From NCBI GenBank assembly GCA_023416515.1, contig JAEZHP010000028.1:6825-70824 (forward strand): a stretch of DNA of 64,000 nt, in the 5' to 3' direction. Position numbers and translations under genes: made by a program. The DNA is from Pseudomonadota bacterium (GTDB taxonomy: Bacteria > Pseudomonadota > Alphaproteobacteria > Sphingomonadales > Sphingomonadaceae). Below the pieces are notes generated by a model. It worked only from the letters and a program-made list of their open reading frames with translations, did no database searches and was not told where the DNA came from. This document shows positions 56,328 through 64,000 of the stretch, one piece after another (the stretch's first letter is position 1; each line of letters starts with the position of its first letter).

Positions 56328-57292
56328 GGCTTCCTGCTCCCGTAGATGAACAGGGGGTCGTCGGATGTTGATGCCGGCGGCGGGAGCCGGACGCCGCCTC
56401 GTCTGACGCCGATCGCCCATCGAAGAAGCTCGACCAGCCCGGCGCCTTTGTTCAGCAGCGGATCGCCGTCTGGGGCCCCGACCACGCTGACCGAGTGCTC
56501 GACCGCGTCCGGCATCGCGTCGGTGACGGCGCCGCGGACGGCCTCCTCCATATTCGGAGGAATGTCGACATCGGACTTAGTCCAGACGAGAGCGACGGGG
56601 CGGCCGTCGCGCTCGGCGCCCAAGCGCTCCGCGATGCGCTGCAACGAGCCGCGCGCGGCGCCCATCGATGCTCCAGCGAGCGCCTCGCGGTCGGCCACGA
56701 TCATGAAGGCGTCGGCGTTGTCCGATACCCAGCGCGCGCCAGCCCCCTCGTCGGAATCCCTGTTAATGGCCCATCGCTGGAACCATTCGCCTGGCGCGTC
56801 GGTGAAGAGGTAGTCAACCGGCCGGCCGCCGTTCTCGTCGCGGAAGGTCAGGTGTAGGAGTCCCGGCGCTCTTCCGCCCCGGCTGGTGGTGTGGGCGGGG
56901 AAGCGCGGCGGCTGGCCCGGCGCCCACCGCATCGAACCCGCGACAGCCTCCCAGCCCGAGAGCGTATAGGATCCAGCGAACAGCCGACAGTCGATGCCGA
57001 CTAGGCCTCGCCCGAGCAGGAGATACCATGCCGCGAGTAGGGTCGTCTTACCAGCGTTCTGCGGCCCCACGACGCCTATGACGATGGGCTTGCCGCGCCC
57101 CGCGACGAACCCTAGGTCCGCAAGGCCGAACGCGCTGCCGGACCACGGCAACAACATCTCGCCCGAGAGGTTCTCGTCGGCTCCGTCGGTCACCTTGGCA
57201 CCATGCCAGATCGGACATTTCGACAGGTCGGTGTGGCCGAGGTCGCAGCCGGTGTCGGGGACGAAGCACGTCGCCCGCACGCACTTCTCCAT
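56324..57292 (-). CDS. TRAFAC-type GTPase, double-GTPase-2-like, with N-terminal Cys cluster
   Basis: 322 residues. Cysteines 4, 9, 16 and 26 in the first 30 residues (MEKCVRATCFVPDTGCDLGH) are likely to bind zinc. The P-loop is PIVIGVVGPQNAGKTTLLAA, switch II is DYLFTDAPGEWFQRW, and the base motif is ALVWTKSDVD. It overlaps the other GTPase gene and starts three bases after the GASH-like gene, so the two GTPases are likely made together. The cysteine cluster may be the sensing end. Confidence 0.8.
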   Translation of the reverse strand: MEKCVRATCFVPDTGCDLGHTDLSKCPIWHGAKVTDGADENLSGEMLLPWSGSAFGLADLGFVAGRGKPIVIGVVGPQNAGKTTLLAAWYLLLGRGLVGIDCRLFAGSYTLSGWEAVAGSMRWAPGQPPRFPAHTTSRGGRAPGLLHLTFRDENGGRPVDYLFTDAPGEWFQRWAINRDSDEGAGARWVSDNADAFMIVADREALAGASMGAARGSLQRIAERLGAERDGRPVALVWTKSDVDIPPNMEEAVRGAVTDAMPDAVEHSVSVVGAPDGDPLLNKGAGLVELLRWAIGVRRGGVRLPPPASTSDDPLFIYGSRKP

Positions 57293-57295
57293 GGC

Positions 57296-58660
57296 TCAAC
57301 CCCTCTTCTTTGTACGACGCTTAGGGGGCGCGGCGTCTGTCGCGGCCTTCGCGGCCTGAAGCTCCCTGAAGAGCCATCCCGCCCACGTGACCGCGTTGAG
57401 CTCAGAACTGGCCGGGATGCCAGTGAGTCGCTGGAAGTCGTCCGCGTCCCGTGCGCGGGTGTGTGAAGGGTGGCCAATCAGGGCGAGCAGCGGCCCTCGA
57501 CCATCCGGCGCCGCCGCGAGCTTGGCGGCCGTGGCGCGGAGCGAGGCGAGCATGTCGTGGTCTTGGGCCTCAACAACGAGGTCGCGCACTGGGCGCTCGC
57601 TGCCGTCCGCTGTACCAGGCAGGCGCAGGACCGCCTCGCTCAGAAACGCCGACACGCTGGCGGGCGAGAACAGCGGGACCGTGTCAAACAGGTCGAGCGC
57701 CATGAGCGCGGCGGCGACCGAGGGCGAGAGTTCACGGTAGCTCTTACCGGCCGAGGGCGAGTACAGCGCCTCGCGCCACCAGAGAAGGTTGGTGCGGCGC
57801 TGGAGACCCGCGGTCGCGGCGCTAACTGATTTTAGGGTGTCGTCAACGTAGCCGGAAACCGCCGTGGCCAACCTGCTGAACGGCTCGGCCAAGTCCGGCT
57901 GGCTGACCTCGATCTTGGCCATGGCGGCGTTGATCGCGGCTGCAATCGCCGTCCCGGACCGTGTTCCGAATTCGTAGACCCAGTGCTGCGGCTGATTTTG
58001 CGGCCAATGCTGATTACCATTTGTCGCGACATTACCCTGATCAGGCTTGTGATACGACGGGCCAGCGGCCGCTAGCATGCCAGTCTCCAGGTCGCTCTTG
58101 GGCGCCTTGCCGATCGCAACTTCTGGTGCAGTGAGGGTCGGGACCTCATATTTCATCGGCTGAACTGATATGGTCTCAGGCGTAGCCCACTCTTCCTCCG
58201 CGCGGCGGTCGACTCGGCGCTCGATGTGCTCGACGATGCCGATCCAGATCTCACGCTCGTTGTCCACCGGCAGTAGTGGGAGCGCGTTGCGGGCCGAAGC
58301 AGCGAAGCACACGCCGACACGGTCGTCCTCCGCCGCGGCATCGAGCAGTGCGTCGAGCAGCATGGCGCGGATAACCGCGATGGGCGTCGCGGAGAAAGTG
58401 TTGCGGTAAGTCGTCCACCTGTTCTGGAGCGCCGCCAGCCCCTCTTGGACCACGGGATCGTCCTCGGGCGCGTCGGGGTCGAACGCGATGAGCGAGTAGC
58501 TCAGCGCCTTGGATGGGCTCTTCTTTAGCTCGCTCGCGAGATCCTTGACGGTCTGCGAAAGCTTTTCCAGCTTGGTGTCGTCCCCACCGACGTCGATCAG
58601 ACCCTTGTTCAGGAACCCCTGAAGAATAGCGTCGTGCACGCACTCATCCCCCTGTAACAT
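57296..58660 (-). CDS. GASH-like helical partner of the GTPase system
   Basis: 454 residues, almost all helical. The hallmark segment RRTNLLWWREALYSPSAGKS, then YRELSPSVAAALMALDLFDT, agrees with what I recall of the GTPase-associated system helical (GASH) family. A GTG at 58639 behind CAGGGGGATGA is a possible alternative to the ATG at 58660. It is the first gene of the five-gene minus-strand operon and may carry the recognition or complex-forming surface. Confidence 0.7.
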   Translation of the reverse strand: MLQGDECVHDAILQGFLNKGLIDVGGDDTKLEKLSQTVKDLASELKKSPSKALSYSLIAFDPDAPEDDPVVQEGLAALQNRWTTYRNTFSATPIAVIRAMLLDALLDAAAEDDRVGVCFAASARNALPLLPVDNEREIWIGIVEHIERRVDRRAEEEWATPETISVQPMKYEVPTLTAPEVAIGKAPKSDLETGMLAAAGPSYHKPDQGNVATNGNQHWPQNQPQHWVYEFGTRSGTAIAAAINAAMAKIEVSQPDLAEPFSRLATAVSGYVDDTLKSVSAATAGLQRRTNLLWWREALYSPSAGKSYRELSPSVAAALMALDLFDTVPLFSPASVSAFLSEAVLRLPGTADGSERPVRDLVVEAQDHDMLASLRATAAKLAAAPDGRGPLLALIGHPSHTRARDADDFQRLTGIPASSELNAVTWAGWLFRELQAAKAATDAAPPKRRTKKRG

Positions 58661-59003
58661 ATCTCGTTTTGTTCTAGCGGTCAGAACGGCGAAGCCAAGA
58701 TTAAACCGAAGTTATCCGACGACAAATGAAGAGGTAGCTCATTCCGGACGGTTCGTTGGAGCTGATCGAGAATGCGCCGGTCCATGCCGGGTCGATGGCC
58801 AACGGCGACAACCGTGCCCTCGCTCGCGACAGATTCGAGACGCGATCAGTCGACAAGTGAACGGCGGGTACTGCCGCGCAAAGCGGCTTCCACGGTTCAG
58901 CGCGCCAACGACCGGAATGGGCGCTTAGCGGACCTTAGCGGTCCAAGCTGACCGAAATTTCCCAATGCGCTGAGTGCCCATTTTCGCCATGTTGGGCGCG
59001 CCA
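58661..59003. other. Right-hand intergenic region of the island
   Basis: About 340 bases without a supported gene. It should contain the promoter of the GTPase-caspase operon. There is a CGCTTAGCGGACCTTAGCGG repeat near 58,923. At 58,991-59,008 lies an 18-base stretch 14/18 identical to the tRNA-Arg 3' junction; this is weak and listed only as a candidate right end. Confidence 0.35.
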
Positions 59004-59795
59004 CTACCGATCAGATTTGGCGGACGATATCCGGCAGCCCGCGCTCAGGCCGGGGGCGAAGCGGGCGTCGACGCGCTGGCTGGGCTCGACCGGGTGGACG
59101 CCGGTGATCGCGCCGGACGAGATCCACTGGCCGGGCTCGAGCCCGATCCCGCGGGCGGCCATCAGCTCGAACAGGAAGCGTGCGGCTTCGAACACTCCGC
59201 CGGGAAGCGACGACGACACGCCCGATCCGACCTCGGCCCCGTCGATTGCGGTGGTGACCGGCCATGATTCGAACGGCAGCGAGCGCCAGTCCGTGAGCTC
59301 GGGGCCGATGACCAGGCCGTTATTGTTGCCGAAGTCCGCGACCACGGCGGTCGGCCCGAGGGCGTTGAGGCTCTTCACCGGCGAGCTCGCGATCTCGATC
59401 CCGACATGGACGGCGTCGATCAGCGCCGCCGCCTCGAAGAGCGTGAAGCGAGCCTGTCCGGCGGGCGGCCTGGCGCCGATCCGGAGAAGGAACTCGGTCT
59501 CGGCCGCCGCCGAGCCTTCCGCGAAGACCGGCATCTCCGGGTCGGCGGCGTCGGAGGCTGCGAAGATCGGCCCGGCGAGGCGAAGCGTCCCGAACCGCTC
59601 GGACAGCGGGGGCATCACCCGGCCGATCTTCCAGCCGATCACCGGGCGGCGCCACATGGCGATCGCCTCGTCCTGGATGGCGTAAGCCGTCTCCAGATCG
59701 GGCGGGATCTCGCCGGGAAAGTCGGCGAGGCCGGTCGCGCCGCGGCGTGCGGCGACGAGAGCCTCGGCGATCGAACGGCTGTCTTGGCTGGTCAC
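59004..59795 (-). CDS. 2-keto-4-pentenoate hydratase/fumarylacetoacetase-fold protein
   Basis: 263 residues. DLETAYAIQDEAIAMWRRPV and GWKIGRVMPPLSERFGTLRL match MhpD-type hydratases, with an acidic metal-binding region around LLRIGARPPAG and DAVHVGIEIASSPV. Such enzymes hydrate or decarboxylate 2-oxo acids. It lies 18 bases after eda on the same strand, so a role with 2-keto sugar acids is plausible; the true substrate is unknown. Confidence 0.75.
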   Translation of the reverse strand: MTSQDSRSIAEALVAARRGATGLADFPGEIPPDLETAYAIQDEAIAMWRRPVIGWKIGRVMPPLSERFGTLRLAGPIFAASDAADPEMPVFAEGSAAAETEFLLRIGARPPAGQARFTLFEAAALIDAVHVGIEIASSPVKSLNALGPTAVVADFGNNNGLVIGPELTDWRSLPFESWPVTTAIDGAEVGSGVSSSLPGGVFEAARFLFELMAARGIGLEPGQWISSGAITGVHPVEPSQRVDARFAPGLSAGCRISSAKSDR

Positions 59796-59813
59796 GTGCT
59801 GCTCCTGTCCGGG

Positions 59814-60431
59814 TCACGCAGCCAGCTGCGCTGCCGCGGCCGCCCGCTCGGTGATCGCCCTTAGGTCGACCTCGGCGCCGCGCGGTACGATCCAGCTTCC
59901 GCCGATGCAGGCGACCGACGGGAGAGCGAGCCAGTCGCGCGCCGTGTCGAGCTTGATCCCGCCGGTCGGGCAGAAACGGACGTCCCCGAATACGGCGCTC
60001 AACGCCTTGAGCGCCGGGATCCCGCCTGATTCGGTCGCGGGGAAGAATTTGAGGCGCGAAAAGCCGAGGTCGAGCGCGCGCATCACGTCGCTCGCGGATG
60101 CCACTCCGGGCAGGAACGGAACGCCGCTGCTCTTCGCCGCCTCGCTGAGGGGCCGGGTCAGGCCGGGGCTGACGACGAAGCGGGAGCCGGCGGCGGTCGC
60201 CTGGTCGAGATGATCGGGATTGAGCACCGTCCCTGCCCCGACGATGGCGCCATCGACCGCGCTCATCGCCTTGATCGCGTCGAGCGCCGCGGGGGTTCGA
60301 AGCGTCACTTCGAGCACCCGGAGGCCGCCGGCGACGAGCGCCTCGGCGATCGGCACGGCGTCCTCGACGCGATCGATCACCAGCACGGGGATGACCGGTG
60401 ACGAGGTCATGATCGCATCGATGTCGGCCAA
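59814..60431 (-). CDS. eda: KDPG/KHG aldolase
   Basis: 205 residues. It cleaves 2-keto-3-deoxy-6-phosphogluconate into pyruvate and glyceraldehyde-3-phosphate. The EVTLRTP strand has the catalytic Glu, and FSRLKFFPATESGG contains the Schiff-base Lys. VRFCPTGGIKLDTARDWLAL is the phosphate-binding end. The TTG start at 60431 is preceded by AGGAGGG; the first ATG, in AIMTSS, is seven codons later. It is divergent from kdgK, the enzyme that makes its substrate. Confidence 0.93.
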   Translation of the reverse strand: MADIDAIMTSSPVIPVLVIDRVEDAVPIAEALVAGGLRVLEVTLRTPAALDAIKAMSAVDGAIVGAGTVLNPDHLDQATAAGSRFVVSPGLTRPLSEAAKSSGVPFLPGVASASDVMRALDLGFSRLKFFPATESGGIPALKALSAVFGDVRFCPTGGIKLDTARDWLALPSVACIGGSWIVPRGAEVDLRAITERAAAAAQLAA

Positions 60432-60556
60432 AGGGCCCTCCTGATTATTCGTCCGTTCCGGACCGGTTCGCGGTCCCCTTAGCGCGCCGCAACCGCCGGG
60501 CAAGCCGGGGCGCCATCCTTGCGGGCCGAGGCGAGTGCCGTTACGCCGCCGAGCCC

Positions 60557-61564
60557 ATGCCTGCCATCGCTTGTTTCGGGGAGCTTCTGCTCCGCCTCAC
60601 CGCCCCCGGCCGCGAGGCCATTCTCCAGCGGCCTCACTTCGACGTCCATGTCGGCGGCGCCGAGGCCAATGTCGCGATCGGCCTCGCCTGCCTGGGACAC
60701 GAGGCGCGGATGATCAGCCGGGTGCCCGACAACGCACTCGGGGCGGCAGCGGTCGGCCATCTGCGCCGCTATGGGGTCGATGCCTCGGCGGTCACGAGCG
60801 CTCCCGGCCGGATGGGTCTGTATTTCCTGGAAGCCGGCGCCGGGCGAAGGGCGTCGCGCATCGTGTACGACCGCGAAGGGAGCAGCTTCGCCCTGGCAAC
60901 ACGCGGCGATTTCGACTGGGACTCGCTGCTCGGCGGAGTGGACATGCTTCACCTGTCAGGCATCACGCCAGCGCTCGGCCCGGAGTCGGCCGAGGCGGCG
61001 GTCGCGGCTGCTGACGCGGCGGCGGCGCGCGGGATCATGGTATCGTTCGACGGCAATTACCGCGCGCAACTGTGGCAGCGCTGGGACTCCGATCCGCGTG
61101 CCATCCTGACCCGGCTCGTCGAGCGCGCCGACATCCTGTTCGGCAACCATCGCGACATCTCGCTCTTGCTCGGCAAGGATTTCAGCGGCGCGGGCGAGGA
61201 ACGCCGGCGCGAAGCCTCGCTCGCCGCGTTCGAGGCGTTCCCCAAACTGACCACCATCGCTTCGACCGCGCGCCGGGTGACCGACGCCGACACCAATCAT
61301 ATCGCTGCTCGGATCGACGGGCACGACGGCTTTGCGAGCACCGAGGAGGTGACCGTCGCCGGGATCGTCGACCGGATCGGCGCCGGCGACGCGTTCGCGG
61401 TCGGAGTGCTCCACGGCCTGCGAACTGGACAGGATCTGGAATCCGCCGTGCGGTCGGGACTCGCGGTTACCTGCCTGAAGCACAGCCTCCCCGGCGACGC
61501 CGCCTTGTTCTCCAAGGCCGATGTCGATTCGTTCCTGGCAGGCGAGCTCGACGTCCGCCGCTGA
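60557..61564 (+). CDS. kdgK: 2-keto-3-deoxygluconate kinase
   Basis: 335 residues, PfkB family. FDVHVGGAEANVAIGLACLG is the ribokinase signature 1 region; DRIGAGDAFAVGVLHGLRTG is signature 2 with the catalytic Asp. Phosphorylation of 2-keto-3-deoxygluconate yields KDPG for Eda. The next gene encodes an alginate lyase, and alginate breakdown feeds into KDG, so the substrate call fits the context. Confidence 0.9.
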   Translation: MPAIACFGELLLRLTAPGREAILQRPHFDVHVGGAEANVAIGLACLGHEARMISRVPDNALGAAAVGHLRRYGVDASAVTSAPGRMGLYFLEAGAGRRASRIVYDREGSSFALATRGDFDWDSLLGGVDMLHLSGITPALGPESAEAAVAAADAAAARGIMVSFDGNYRAQLWQRWDSDPRAILTRLVERADILFGNHRDISLLLGKDFSGAGEERRREASLAAFEAFPKLTTIASTARRVTDADTNHIAARIDGHDGFASTEEVTVAGIVDRIGAGDAFAVGVLHGLRTGQDLESAVRSGLAVTCLKHSLPGDAALFSKADVDSFLAGELDVRR

Positions 61565-61572
61565 CCTTGTCC

Positions 61573-61609
61573 ATACCAGTACCAATACCAGTATCTGGTT
61601 GATTGGTAT
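61573..61609 (+). promoter_or_regulatory. Palindromic operator in front of the alginate lyase gene
   Basis: ACCAATACCAG (61581-61591), TAT and CTGGTTGATTGGT (61595-61607) form an imperfect dyad. An extra ATACCAG lies at 61573-61579 and an ATTGGTAT closes the right side. The T(A)CCAA/TTGGTA half-sites resemble GntR- or LacI-family operators that control uronate and alginate genes. It lies about 100 bases before the lyase start and is the likely binding site of a regulator not present in the window. Confidence 0.55.
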
Positions 61610-61710
61610 GAAAATGGTTGAACAACCTCCTCCCGCTGGTTAGCCCATCCCTGCATCGCGGTGCGACTCGGCTCGTCAGAAGCCAGCGCCTGGAGCGGGA
61701 GGAGATCTAA

Positions 61711-63939
61711 TTGCGTAAGGCCCTTTTGGCTGCGGTCGCTCTGGCATTGGTCCAGTCGACGCAGGCCCTGGCAGAAACCTATGTCGTTCGCGATCAGGCG
61801 CAGTTCCGTGCGATCGACGGATCGCTGAAGGCCGGCGACGAGGTCGTCCTCGCCAACGGCGAATGGCGCGATTTCCGGATCCTGCTCGAAGGTCGAGGCA
61901 CCGCCGACCGCCCGATCGTGCTTCGCGGAGAAACGCCGGGCGGAGTCATCCTCACCGGCCAGTCCAACCTTCGCCTGTCGGGCGAGCATCTCGTCGTTTC
62001 CGACCTCGTTTTCCGAAATGGGCACAGCCCGACCGACGAACTCATCGCCTTCCGCCGCGACAGCCGCCGGGTCGCCAACAACTCGCGCGTGACCCGGGTC
62101 GTCATCGACGGATTCACCAATCCGGACCGCCGGGCCGAGGATATCTGGGTCGCGATCTACGGCCAGGACAACCGGGTCGATCATTCGCATTTCGAAGGCA
62201 AGGCCAATGCAGGCGTCACGCTTGCGGTGATCCGCCCGCGCGGCAATCCGGAGCCCAACCGAGCACGGATCGACCACAATTATTTCGGTCCGCGCCCGGT
62301 CCTCGGATCGAACGGCGGCGAGACCATCCGGATCGGCACGAGCGAGGAGTCGCTCAGCGATTCCAACACGATCGTCGAGAACAATTATTTCGAGCACACC
62401 GACGGCGAGGTGGAGATCGTCTCCAGCAAGTCCGGCGGTAATATCTACCGGGGCAACGTCTTCTTCGAAGCCCAAGGCGCGCTGGTGCTTCGCCACGGCA
62501 GCGGCAACCTCGTCGAGCGCAACGTCTTCATCGGCAACAACCGCCCCCACACCGGCGGAATCCGGGTGATCAACCCGCGCCAGACCGTTCGCGACAATTA
62601 TCTCGAAGGGCTTTCCGGAACCGGCTTCGCGAGCGCGATCACGGTGATGAACGGAGTGCCGAACTCGGTCATCAACCGCTATCACCAGGTCGTCGGAGCG
62701 GTGATCGAGCGCAACAGCGTGATCGAGCCGGCCCGGATCAGCCTCGCTGCCGGCGCCGATGCGGAACGGTCCGCGGCGCCAATCGATACCCGCTTCGACA
62801 ACAATCTGATCGTCAGCAATTCCGGCCGGGATCCCTTCAGAGCCGAGGGCGACATTTCGGGCATTTCGTTTGCCGGTAACATCCAGACTCCGGTCGCCGG
62901 CCCGCTCGTCGCGAGCGGCTTCGACCGGCGGCAGGTGACCCTGACGCGCACCGCCAACGGTCTGCTTTACCCGGCCGACGGCATCCAGGCGGGGGCTCCG
63001 CGCGACCTCCAGCCGATCCGAAAGGAGCAAACCGGGGTCGACTGGTATCCCAAGCGCGGTCCGGGCGGAGCGGCGTTCGACAGCGGCCGCAGGATCGATG
63101 CGCGCCGCGGCGCCCTCGCCGAGACGATCGCCCGAGCGTCGAGCGGCGACACGATCCGGCTTCCAGCCGGAGACCATCTCGTCACCGCTCCGATCGTGAT
63201 CGACAAGACCGTGACGATCGCCGGGCCCGCGGGCGCCCGGCCGACGCGGATCAGCTTCAGCGCGCCGACCCTGTTCCAGATCGAATCAGGCGGCCGGCTT
63301 CGCCTCGCCAACGTGACGATTTCCGGCGCTCGCGCACCGCGCGCTCCGGGCAACGCCGTGATCCGAAGCGCGCCTCGCTCGACCCCGGCCAATTACGCCA
63401 TCGCGATCGAGGACAGCGTCGTCAGCGGGCTGAACAACGCGCCCGGCTTCGACGTGATCGCGACCACGCCTGCCACCCTGGCCGAGCGGATCCTGATCCG
63501 CGGCAGCCGCTTCCACGGCGTCTCCGGCGCGGTCGTCGCCGCCACTTCTGAGACGGGAGCAGGGCTCTACAATGCCGAGCAGGTCGACATCGAGCGGTCG
63601 CAATTTCAAAATGTCGGGATCGTCGCCGACATGCTTCGCAACGGCCGCGACGAGAGCACCTTCGGTCCGCGCCTTCGGCTGACCGGTTCGACCATTGCCT
63701 CGAGCGGCCAGGCCGGCGGCGCCTCCCTGCGCCTCAACGGCGTCCAGTTCGCGACCATCGAGGGCAATTGCTTCGAAGGGAGCGCCCCGATCGAGGTGAT
63801 CCACAGCGTCGGCACCCCTCAGACCCGCGTCGCCAACAATTGCTTCAATTCGACGCCCATGCCGGTGCTCCGCGAGCTTTATGCCCAGGGACCGCACCGA
63901 GCGGTGATCGAGAACAACCGCCAGAGTTCAAATCCGTGA
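61711..63939 (+). CDS. Secreted PL6-family alginate lyase
   Basis: 742 residues. A TTG start at 61711 follows GGAGGAGATCTAA and gives a signal peptide (MRKALLAAVALALVQSTQAL, cut at ALA-E). The N-terminal parallel beta-helix reads GDEVVLANGEWRDFRILLEG, then DHSHFEGKANAG and HNYFGPRPVLGSNGGETIRI, with the Asn/Gly-rich turns of PL6 poly(beta-D-mannuronate) lyases. A second beta-helix region fills residues 460-740. It cuts alginate into oligosaccharides. It overlaps the next gene by GTGA. Confidence 0.9.
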   Translation: MRKALLAAVALALVQSTQALAETYVVRDQAQFRAIDGSLKAGDEVVLANGEWRDFRILLEGRGTADRPIVLRGETPGGVILTGQSNLRLSGEHLVVSDLVFRNGHSPTDELIAFRRDSRRVANNSRVTRVVIDGFTNPDRRAEDIWVAIYGQDNRVDHSHFEGKANAGVTLAVIRPRGNPEPNRARIDHNYFGPRPVLGSNGGETIRIGTSEESLSDSNTIVENNYFEHTDGEVEIVSSKSGGNIYRGNVFFEAQGALVLRHGSGNLVERNVFIGNNRPHTGGIRVINPRQTVRDNYLEGLSGTGFASAITVMNGVPNSVINRYHQVVGAVIERNSVIEPARISLAAGADAERSAAPIDTRFDNNLIVSNSGRDPFRAEGDISGISFAGNIQTPVAGPLVASGFDRRQVTLTRTANGLLYPADGIQAGAPRDLQPIRKEQTGVDWYPKRGPGGAAFDSGRRIDARRGALAETIARASSGDTIRLPAGDHLVTAPIVIDKTVTIAGPAGARPTRISFSAPTLFQIESGGRLRLANVTISGARAPRAPGNAVIRSAPRSTPANYAIAIEDSVVSGLNNAPGFDVIATTPATLAERILIRGSRFHGVSGAVVAATSETGAGLYNAEQVDIERSQFQNVGIVADMLRNGRDESTFGPRLRLTGSTIASSGQAGGASLRLNGVQFATIEGNCFEGSAPIEVIHSVGTPQTRVANNCFNSTPMPVLRELYAQGPHRAVIENNRQSSNP

Positions 63940-64000
63940 CGCGCCAACCTCTCCCCTTCCTGGCGCTCGCGGTCCTGCTGGCGGCGGCGCCGATGAGCGC
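63936..64000 (+). CDS. Start of a second exported protein of the alginate locus (partial)
   Basis: A GTG at 63936 overlaps the lyase stop (GTGA) and reads MTRQPLPFLALAVLLAAAPM, then SA, to the window end. This is a Sec signal peptide with a good hydrophobic core. Coupling to the PL6 lyase suggests another lyase or an alginate-binding protein, but the mature part lies outside the window. Confidence 0.6.
   Translation, partial: MTRQPLPFLALAVLLAAAPMS

Noticed and set aside
20050..58990. Insertion sequences or transposases in the island
   Set aside because: No DDE transposase or terminal inverted repeat typical of an IS was seen. The only recombinase is the serine integrase.
58991..59008. 18-base segment 14/18 identical to the tRNA-Arg 3' junction, possible attR
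   Set aside because: It is too short and too divergent, and it overlaps the end of the hydratase gene. An exact comparison with an empty-site genome is needed before naming a right end.

Overview
The window looks like chromosomal DNA of a high-GC alphaproteobacterium, most likely a sphingomonad. This rests on the lepB-rnc-era block, the cell-envelope and DNA-repair genes, the alginate catabolism genes and the style of the intergenic repeats. No database search was run.

Layout. (1) 1-19,970 is ordinary core genome. It holds a CrtI-like oxidoreductase, a WYL/TerB-like protein, an Lrp regulator, a frameshifted S41 peptidase, gor, pgi, a sensor histidine kinase followed by lepB-rnc-era, a GT39-like membrane protein, rtcB, a phosphatase, a class III-type sirtuin, a class A beta-lactamase-like hydrolase, dapB, nth and a small lipoprotein. 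(2) 19,972-20,048 is tRNA-Arg(CCG), used as an integration site. (3) About 20,020-59,000 is a composite accessory island. Its left end is an integrative/mobilisable module: a large serine recombinase whose last codons are antisense to the tRNA, a ParB-like protein, several unknown proteins, a MobA/MobL relaxase and a large hairpin that could be oriT. Next come a MerR-like regulator, N6-adenine methyltransferase and unknown-protein operon, a lone nucleotide-cyclase-like protein, a five-gene operon that includes a small HUH-motif protein, and an orphan VirB2-like pilin. A secreted-type Rhs protein follows, with a nuclease-like C-terminal tip, a probable immunity gene and a decayed Rhs remnant. 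A compact virB2-B3-B4-B6-B8-B9-B10-B11 operon comes next. The island ends with a five-gene operon of two GTPases, a helical partner (GASH-like), a GTPase-associated protein (GAP1-like) and a caspase-like protease. (4) 59,004-64,000 is a carbohydrate acid/alginate locus: a hydratase, eda, kdgK, a PL6-type alginate lyase and the start of another exported protein, with a palindromic operator in front of the lyase.

The most interesting system is the GTPase-caspase operon at 51,910-58,660. The caspase and the GAP1-like protein end in recognisably the same small domain, so the protease is probably recruited by homotypic contact when the GTPase module senses a trigger. This matches a class of conflict systems described computationally (double GTPases, GASH, GAP1, effector-associated domains), but I know of no mechanism worked out for it. 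Other points worth a look are the Rhs toxin/immunity/remnant arrangement, the methyltransferase operon, the solitary cyclase-like protein, the reduced T4SS with a second distant VirB2, and the beta-lactamase-like protein lacking the Glu166 equivalent.

Limits: domain calls come from motifs read by eye. Start codons were chosen from ribosome binding sites, overlaps and family alignments held in memory.
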